NCBI GenBank assembly: GCA_002299895.1
Contig: DBOC01000001.1
Coordinates: 1 to 43,173, forward strand
Origin: Sphingomonadales bacterium UBA656
Lineage (GTDB): Bacteria; Pseudomonadota; Alphaproteobacteria; Sphingomonadales; Sphingomonadaceae
Length of the DNA: 43,173 nucleotides
Direction of reading: 5' to 3'
A program made the position numbers and the translations under genes. The notes below the pieces were generated by a model. That model was not told the DNA's origin. It did not search any database and was given only the letters and a program-made list of their open reading frames with translations. Below are positions 39,117 through 43,173 of this stretch, one piece after another (positions within the stretch are counted from its first letter, which is position 1; every line of letters starts with the position of its first letter).

Positions 39117-40589
39117 ATGTCTGAGCTTAAACTCTTCAACAGCCTGACCCGGCAACTGGAAACCTTCACACCCGTGCATGCAGGCGAAGCGCGTGTGTAT
39201 ACGTGTGGACCGACAGTGTATAATTACCCACATATCGGCAATATGCGCGCTTATGTCTTTGCCGACACGTTGGGCCGCGTTCTGTCGTACAAGGGCTATA
39301 AGCTGACCCATGTTATCAACATCACCGATGTCGGCCATTTGACCGACGATGCCGATGCGGGCGAAGACAAGATGGAGAAAATGGCGGCGGAAAAAGCGCA
39401 ATCCATTTGGGACATCGCCCGCCATTATACCGAGGCTTATTGGGAAGACATTAAGGCGCTGAACATTCGGCAACCCGCGCATTGGTCCATCGCCACCGAT
39501 TATGTGCCGGCGATGATCGATTATGCCCAAAGCATCGCCGACAAGCATTGTTATGAACTCGAAAGCGGCCTCTATTTCGACACCTCCACCGTTGCCCATT
39601 ATGGTGCATTGGCGCGTGCCAAGACCGAAGAGGGCGAAGGCCGTATCGAAGAGGTAGACGGCAAACGCCATGCGGCAGACTTTGCCATATGGCGCAAGAC
39701 GCCCGCGGGCGAAACGCGGCAGATGGAATGGGATAGCCCATGGGGCAAGGGCGCGCCGGGCTGGCATCTCGAATGCTCGGTGATGTCAGAGGCGCTGCTT
39801 GGCCTACCGTTCGATATCCACACCGGTGGCATCGACCATCGCGAGATCCATCACCCAAATGAAATCGCGCAGAACCAAGCGCGCTGCGGCAGCGACCATA
39901 GCGGCGCGCGTTTTTGGATGCACAACAACTTCCTGATCGAACGCAGTGGCAAGATGAGCAAATCATCGGGCGAATTTCTGCGCGTGCAATTGCTCATCGA
40001 CAAAGGCTTCCACCCCCTCGCCTACCGCCTCATGTGCCTGCAAGCGCATTATCGCAGCGAGCTGGAGTTTTCGTGGGAAGGTTTGCAGGCTGCGTTTGTG
40101 CGGCTGAAGCGGATGGTGATGGGGGTGACCAACCTCAAGGCCCGTCAAGCTGAGACACAAACCGGTGAGGCTGATACATGGACCCTGAAACAAGTTCAGG
40201 GTGACGTTGCCCCAGCTATTTCGGCAACGCTACGTGACTTTGGTGCGGCAGTATCGGACGATCTAAACACCGCAGTCGCGCTTACGTCGCTAGAAACACT
40301 CATTGGCCTGAAAAAGGTCGACCTCGAACACCAACTTTCAGCCATTGCAGAGATGGATGCTGTCCTGGGTTTGAATTTGCTGACAATAGAACGAGCTGAA
40401 TTGCGCCTCCGTCCATTGAACGCGCAGTTATCAGTTGAGCACATTGAGGCTTCTATTGTCTTTCGCAGAGAACTCAGGGCACAACAAAACTATCCAGCTT
40501 TGGATCGTAATCGCGACGACCTCATCGCCAAGGGCGTTGAGGTGATGGACGGCGACCCGTTGGGTTGGGATTGGAAGCTCGACATATGA
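39117..40589 (+). CDS. cysS: cysteinyl-tRNA synthetase
   Basis: CysRS charges tRNA-Cys. The 490-residue class I enzyme has the zinc/substrate motif YTCGPTVY, HIGH as YPHIGNMR, zinc ligands in WHLECSVMSE and GGIDHREIHHPNE, and the KMSKS loop SGKMSKSSGEF. After the catalytic core, residues 354-364 (TWTLKQVQGDV) are encoded by a REP-like palindrome inserted in frame in the linker to the anticodon-binding helices. ATG 39117 gives MSELKLFNS, the usual start; the longer frame upstream runs toward the REP doublet. The stop overlaps the next start. Confidence 0.96.
   Translation: MSELKLFNSLTRQLETFTPVHAGEARVYTCGPTVYNYPHIGNMRAYVFADTLGRVLSYKGYKLTHVINITDVGHLTDDADAGEDKMEKMAAEKAQSIWDIARHYTEAYWEDIKALNIRQPAHWSIATDYVPAMIDYAQSIADKHCYELESGLYFDTSTVAHYGALARAKTEEGEGRIEEVDGKRHAADFAIWRKTPAGETRQMEWDSPWGKGAPGWHLECSVMSEALLGLPFDIHTGGIDHREIHHPNEIAQNQARCGSDHSGARFWMHNNFLIERSGKMSKSSGEFLRVQLLIDKGFHPLAYRLMCLQAHYRSELEFSWEGLQAAFVRLKRMVMGVTNLKARQAETQTGEADTWTLKQVQGDVAPAISATLRDFGAAVSDDLNTAVALTSLETLIGLKKVDLEHQLSAIAEMDAVLGLNLLTIERAELRLRPLNAQLSVEHIEASIVFRRELRAQQNYPALDRNRDDLIAKGVEVMDGDPLGWDWKLDI
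40178..40206. repeat. REP-like palindrome inside cysS
   Basis: ACCCTGAA (40182-40189) and TTCAGGGT (40195-40202) form an eight-pair stem around ACAAG, followed by GACG. Read on the minus strand the element begins CGTCA and ends near CCA, the same head and tail as the doublet at 38944-39029. It is translated as part of CysS. Confidence 0.82.
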
Positions 40590-40942
40590 TGCTGACAATT
40601 GCCTGGCTCGTCCTTGCGGCTATCCACGCGCTACCCGCGCTGGCGCTGTTCCGTCCGGCGATGATAGGGCAGCTTTACCGCGTGGCGAACGACAACCCCT
40701 TATTCCTGTTGCTGCATCATCGCGCTGCGCTGTTCCTCGTTATCTTCCTGCTCGCTGTCTGGGCTGCATTTGACCCTGCGAGCCGCCGCGTGGCGAGCGT
40801 TGGCGTCGGCGTCAGCATGATTTCCTTCTTGATCCTCTATTGGTCTGCAGGTTCCCCACCCGCATTAAAAACCATTGCTATGACCGATCTTGTCGGCATC
40901 CCGTTTCTTATCTTTGTCACTTGGAAAGCTTTTGCCGCATGA
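40586..40942 (+). CDS. small multispanning membrane protein, function unknown
   Basis: The 118-residue protein has about four hydrophobic helices: MLTIAWLVLAAIHALPALALF, LFLVIFLLAVWAAF, VGVGVSMISFLILYW, and MTDLVGIPFLIFVTW. The first loop contains RPAMIGQLYRVANDNPLFLLLHHRAALF. I do not recognise a family name with confidence. It begins at the ATGA overlapping the cysS stop (ATG 40586 or 40589) and its own stop overlaps the dehydrogenase start, so it is translated in a coupled chain. Confidence 0.8.
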   Translation: MMLTIAWLVLAAIHALPALALFRPAMIGQLYRVANDNPLFLLLHHRAALFLVIFLLAVWAAFDPASRRVASVGVGVSMISFLILYWSAGSPPALKTIAMTDLVGIPFLIFVTWKAFAA

Positions 40943-41883
40943 CCAAAACGAAACTCGTAATGTCGGGCCTTGTGCGTCCGTTGATTGAACCGCGCTTACC
41001 CGACTGGATTGAACCGCATTTCTTCATGTCGAAGGAAGAAGCGCTAGAGCTAGCGCCGCAGGCGGAGATTGGCTGGTTCGACATGTATGACAAAGGCGAC
41101 ATGGCCACGGTCATCGGTGCCGCCACCCAGATGAAATGGTTGAACAGCATTTATGCCGGCGTCGACGGCATGCCTTTGGCACAGCTAAAGGCGCAAGGCT
41201 GCGTCGTCACCAATGGCGCGGGCATCAACGCCATCACCATCGCGGAATATGTCGTGATGGGCATGCTGACCGTCGCCAAAAACTATCGCGAAATCGTGCG
41301 CGCGCAAGAACGCCGTGAATGGTTGCTGGATTCGCCCGGCAAAGTTGAGCTGGCAGGGTCCAAAGCGTTGCTGCTCGGCTATGGCGCGATTGGCAAGCTG
41401 ATTGAAGAACGGGTGAAGCCCTTTGGCGTCGATGTGACCGTGGTGCGCCGCTCGGCGGGACCAAATACCCTGACGCCTGACCAATGGCGGGCGCAGTTGG
41501 GCGAATATGACTGGGTCATCCTCGCCGTTCCCGCAACGCCGGAAACCGACAATATGATTGGCGCAGATGAGCTTGCGGCGATGAAACCAAGCGCGACACT
41601 CATCAACATCGCACGCGGATCAGTGGTCGATCAGGGCGCTTTGGTGGCTGCATTGCAAGCCAAGCACATCGCCAACGCATTTCTAGACGTCACCACGCCG
41701 GAGCCGCTTCCTGCCGACCATGTCTTGTGGACGTTGGATAATGCACATGTCACGATGCATTTGTCGGGCCGAGCGCAGGACAAGATGTTCGTTCGTTCAG
41801 CCACGCGCTTTTTTGAAAATCTCGAACGCTATCGCAAGGGCGAAGCGCTGGAGCCAATGGTTAACCTCGATTTGGGATATTGA
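40939..41883 (+). CDS. D-2-hydroxyacid dehydrogenase family protein
   Basis: This NAD(P)-dependent oxidoreductase of 314 residues belongs to the D-isomer 2-hydroxyacid dehydrogenase family (glyoxylate/hydroxypyruvate or similar 2-oxoacid reductases). The Rossmann motif is LLGYGAIGKLIEE, the catalytic Arg lies in NIARGSVVDQGAL, the Glu in FLDVTTPEPLP, and the His in HVTMHLSG. The N-terminal domain includes NGAGINAITIAEYVVMGML, near the substrate-binding loop. ATG 40939 is used because it overlaps the preceding stop as ATGA. Confidence 0.92.
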   Translation: MTKTKLVMSGLVRPLIEPRLPDWIEPHFFMSKEEALELAPQAEIGWFDMYDKGDMATVIGAATQMKWLNSIYAGVDGMPLAQLKAQGCVVTNGAGINAITIAEYVVMGMLTVAKNYREIVRAQERREWLLDSPGKVELAGSKALLLGYGAIGKLIEERVKPFGVDVTVVRRSAGPNTLTPDQWRAQLGEYDWVILAVPATPETDNMIGADELAAMKPSATLINIARGSVVDQGALVAALQAKHIANAFLDVTTPEPLPADHVLWTLDNAHVTMHLSGRAQDKMFVRSATRFFENLERYRKGEALEPMVNLDLGY

Positions 41884-41885
41884 AA

Positions 41886-42275
41886 ATGCCAAACCCCGCA
41901 GAAATCTGGCACACAGTTGCCCTTTCCCGCGATGCAAAGGCGATTTCCGCCGTCCTGCATGATGATTGTGTTTTCGAAAGCCCAGTTGTGCACTCCCCCC
42001 AAATGGGCAAGGCCATTACAGCTAAATATCTCGCCGCTGCAGGCCACACTTTGGGCAATGCGGAATTCAAATATGTCGGCGAATGGCACCGTGAGAATAG
42101 CGCAATCTTGGAATTTCAGACCGTCATCGACGGCATCGCAATCAATGGCATCGACATGATCACATGCGATAATGACGGCCTGATCACCCATTTCAAGGTC
42201 ATGGTCCGGCCGTTAAAGGGCATGAACATGCTGCACCAGAAAATGGGCGAAATGCTGCAGCAAATGACGGGCTGA
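41886..42275 (+). CDS. NTF2-like / SnoaL-fold protein
   Basis: The 129-residue single-domain protein has the cone-shaped NTF2-like fold signature: PAEIWHTVALSRDAKAISAVLHDDCVFESPVV near the start, and IDMITCDNDGLITHFKVMVRPLKGMNMLHQKM at the end. Family members include isomerases, hydrolases and binding proteins, so no reaction is assigned. It starts 3 bases after the dehydrogenase stop and probably closes the cysS operon, just before a terminator. Confidence 0.85.
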   Translation: MPNPAEIWHTVALSRDAKAISAVLHDDCVFESPVVHSPQMGKAITAKYLAAAGHTLGNAEFKYVGEWHRENSAILEFQTVIDGIAINGIDMITCDNDGLITHFKVMVRPLKGMNMLHQKMGEMLQQMTG

Positions 42276-42294
42276 TTTTCTAACCACACCGCAC

Positions 42295-42335
42295 AAAAAA
42301 AGGCCGGAAGGTTTCCCCTCCGGCCCATTTTGTTT
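42295..42335. terminator. bidirectional intrinsic terminator
   Basis: GGCCGGA (42302-42308) pairs with TCCGGCC (42319-42325), with extra pairs inside. The left flank is AAAAAAA (a T-run for the minus strand) and the right flank contains TTTTG. It ends both the NTF2-like transcript and the groEL transcript. Confidence 0.92.
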
Positions 42336-42348
42336 CAGCGTGCGCTGA
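42335..42348. other. small palindrome after the groEL stop
   Basis: TCAGCG and CGCTGA form six pairs around TG, between the groEL stop and its terminator. It would form a second hairpin in the groEL 3' untranslated region and might affect mRNA stability. Confidence 0.4.
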
Positions 42349-42358
42349 GGGTTTGGAC

Positions 42359-43173
42359 TTAGAAGTCCATACCGCCCATACCGCCCATGCCGCCCATGCC
42401 ACCTGGCATGCCGCCGGCGCCCGCAGGCTTGTCTTCTGGCGCGTCGGAGATAGCTGCTTCGGTAGTGATCAGCAGACCAGCAACCGATGCCGCGTCTTGC
42501 AATGCCGTACGCACAACCTTGGTTGGGTCGATAACGCCCGAAACCACGAGGTTTTCATACACATCGGTTGATGCGTTGAAGCCCATGGTTTCGTCATTTT
42601 CGCGCAACAAGTTACCCGAAACAACCGCACCGTCATATCCGGCGTTGGCTGCGATTTGACGCAATGGAGCAACAATCGCCTTACGGATGATGTCGACACC
42701 GCGTGTCTGGTCATCATTGGCGCCCTTGAGGCCTTCGAGAGCCTTGGTAGCATACAGAAGTGCTGTACCGCCGCCGGGAACGATGCCTTCTTCAACGGCT
42801 GCGCGGGTTGCGTGCAGCGCGTCGTCAACGCGGTCCTTGCGCTCTTTCACTTCAACTTCGGTCGAACCACCGACCTTGATCACGGCAACACCGCCGGCAA
42901 GCTTCGCCAAACGCTCTTGCAGCTTTTCCTTGTCGTAATCCGACGTGGTGTTTTCGATTTGTGCACGGATCGCTTCTACGCGGCCCTTGATCGCATCGGT
43001 TTCGCCAGCGCCATCGACGATGATGGTGTTGTCCTTATCGATGGTGACGCGCTTGGCTTGGCCGAGCATGCCCAAGGTGACGGTTTCAAGCTTGATGCCC
43101 AGATCTTCGCTGATCATTTCACCCTTGGTGAGGATCGCGATATCTTCCAACATCGCCTTGCGACGATCGCCAA
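42359..43173 (-). CDS. groL: chaperonin GroEL, partial (C-terminal half)
   Basis: This is the 3' portion of groEL; the gene continues beyond the right edge. The visible 271 residues start at GDRRKAMLEDIAIL, equivalent to about residue 282 of E. coli GroEL, and cover part of the apical domain, the intermediate domain and the C-terminal equatorial domain. Motifs include VAVIKVGGSTEVEVKERKDRVDDALHATRAAVEEGIVPGGG with the conserved catalytic-region Asp. The tail is the Gly/Met repeat PGGMGGMGGMGGMDF. GroES would lie upstream, outside the window. Confidence 0.98.
   Translation of the reverse strand, partial: GDRRKAMLEDIAILTKGEMISEDLGIKLETVTLGMLGQAKRVTIDKDNTIIVDGAGETDAIKGRVEAIRAQIENTTSDYDKEKLQERLAKLAGGVAVIKVGGSTEVEVKERKDRVDDALHATRAAVEEGIVPGGGTALLYATKALEGLKGANDDQTRGVDIIRKAIVAPLRQIAANAGYDGAVVSGNLLRENDETMGFNASTDVYENLVVSGVIDPTKVVRTALQDAASVAGLLITTEAAISDAPEDKPAGAGGMPGGMGGMGGMGGMDF

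Noticed and set aside
42370..42420. short tandem repeat near the right end
   Set aside because: It encodes the Gly-Gly-Met tail of GroEL, a normal feature of the family.

Overview
The window looks like chromosomal DNA from an alphaproteobacterium of the order Sphingomonadales (Sphingopyxis/Sphingorhabdus-like). Grounds: a MucR/Ros regulator and a Fur-like repressor beside tsaB-rimI and miaB-phoH-ybeY-corC, an infA-maf-RNase E/G-yacG-tRNA-Phe block, a K+-independent H+-pyrophosphatase, two large TonB-dependent receptors, short-form HisG, and REP-like palindromes of a type I associate with sphingomonads. The family assignment rests on gene content and recognition, not on a search. Almost every base is coding. 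I see no insertion sequence, prophage, CRISPR array or integrase.

Layout. 1-4.9 kb: tRNA-Tyr, rRNA methyltransferase rlmB, an AlkA-type glycosylase, an SDR, a pterin dehydratase, the cytochrome-c heme exporter pair ccmAB and a second SDR. 5.0-13.0 kb: an Nfu-type Fe-S scaffold, a RutE-like reductase, then a long co-directional run tsaB-rimI-mucR-fur-plsC-miaB-phoH-ybeY-corC, mostly translation, tRNA modification, RNA maturation and metal regulation. 13.0-17.3 kb: MOSC protein (minus), a GT4 glycosyltransferase, rarA with a coupled RNase-H-like gene of unknown function, tRNA-Thr. 17.3-25.5 kb: two TonB-dependent receptors flank the minus-strand block infA-maf-RNase-yacG-tRNA-Phe. 25.5-31.1 kb: minus-strand hisG-hisD-nusB-thiL-hppA. 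31.2-33.0 kb: epoxide-hydrolase-like enzyme, a small exported protein and BolA, all minus.

33.0-38.2 kb is the most unusual part: a zinc-site J-domain protein, then cobS, an exported peroxiredoxin, a DUF900-like lipoprotein hydrolase and cobT. The last three genes are joined by TAATG stop/start overlaps. CobS (AAA+) and CobT (VWA) are the chaperone-like subunits of aerobic cobaltochelatase, yet no cobN or other corrin gene lies in the window, so the pair may serve another client. 38.2-43.2 kb: a nitroreductase behind a strong candidate operator, a REP-like inverted doublet, cysS carrying a related REP-like palindrome in frame, a small membrane protein, a 2-hydroxyacid dehydrogenase, an NTF2-like protein, and the 3' part of groEL, which runs off the right edge.

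Positions and motifs were read by eye; start codons were chosen from visible ribosome binding sites and overlaps.
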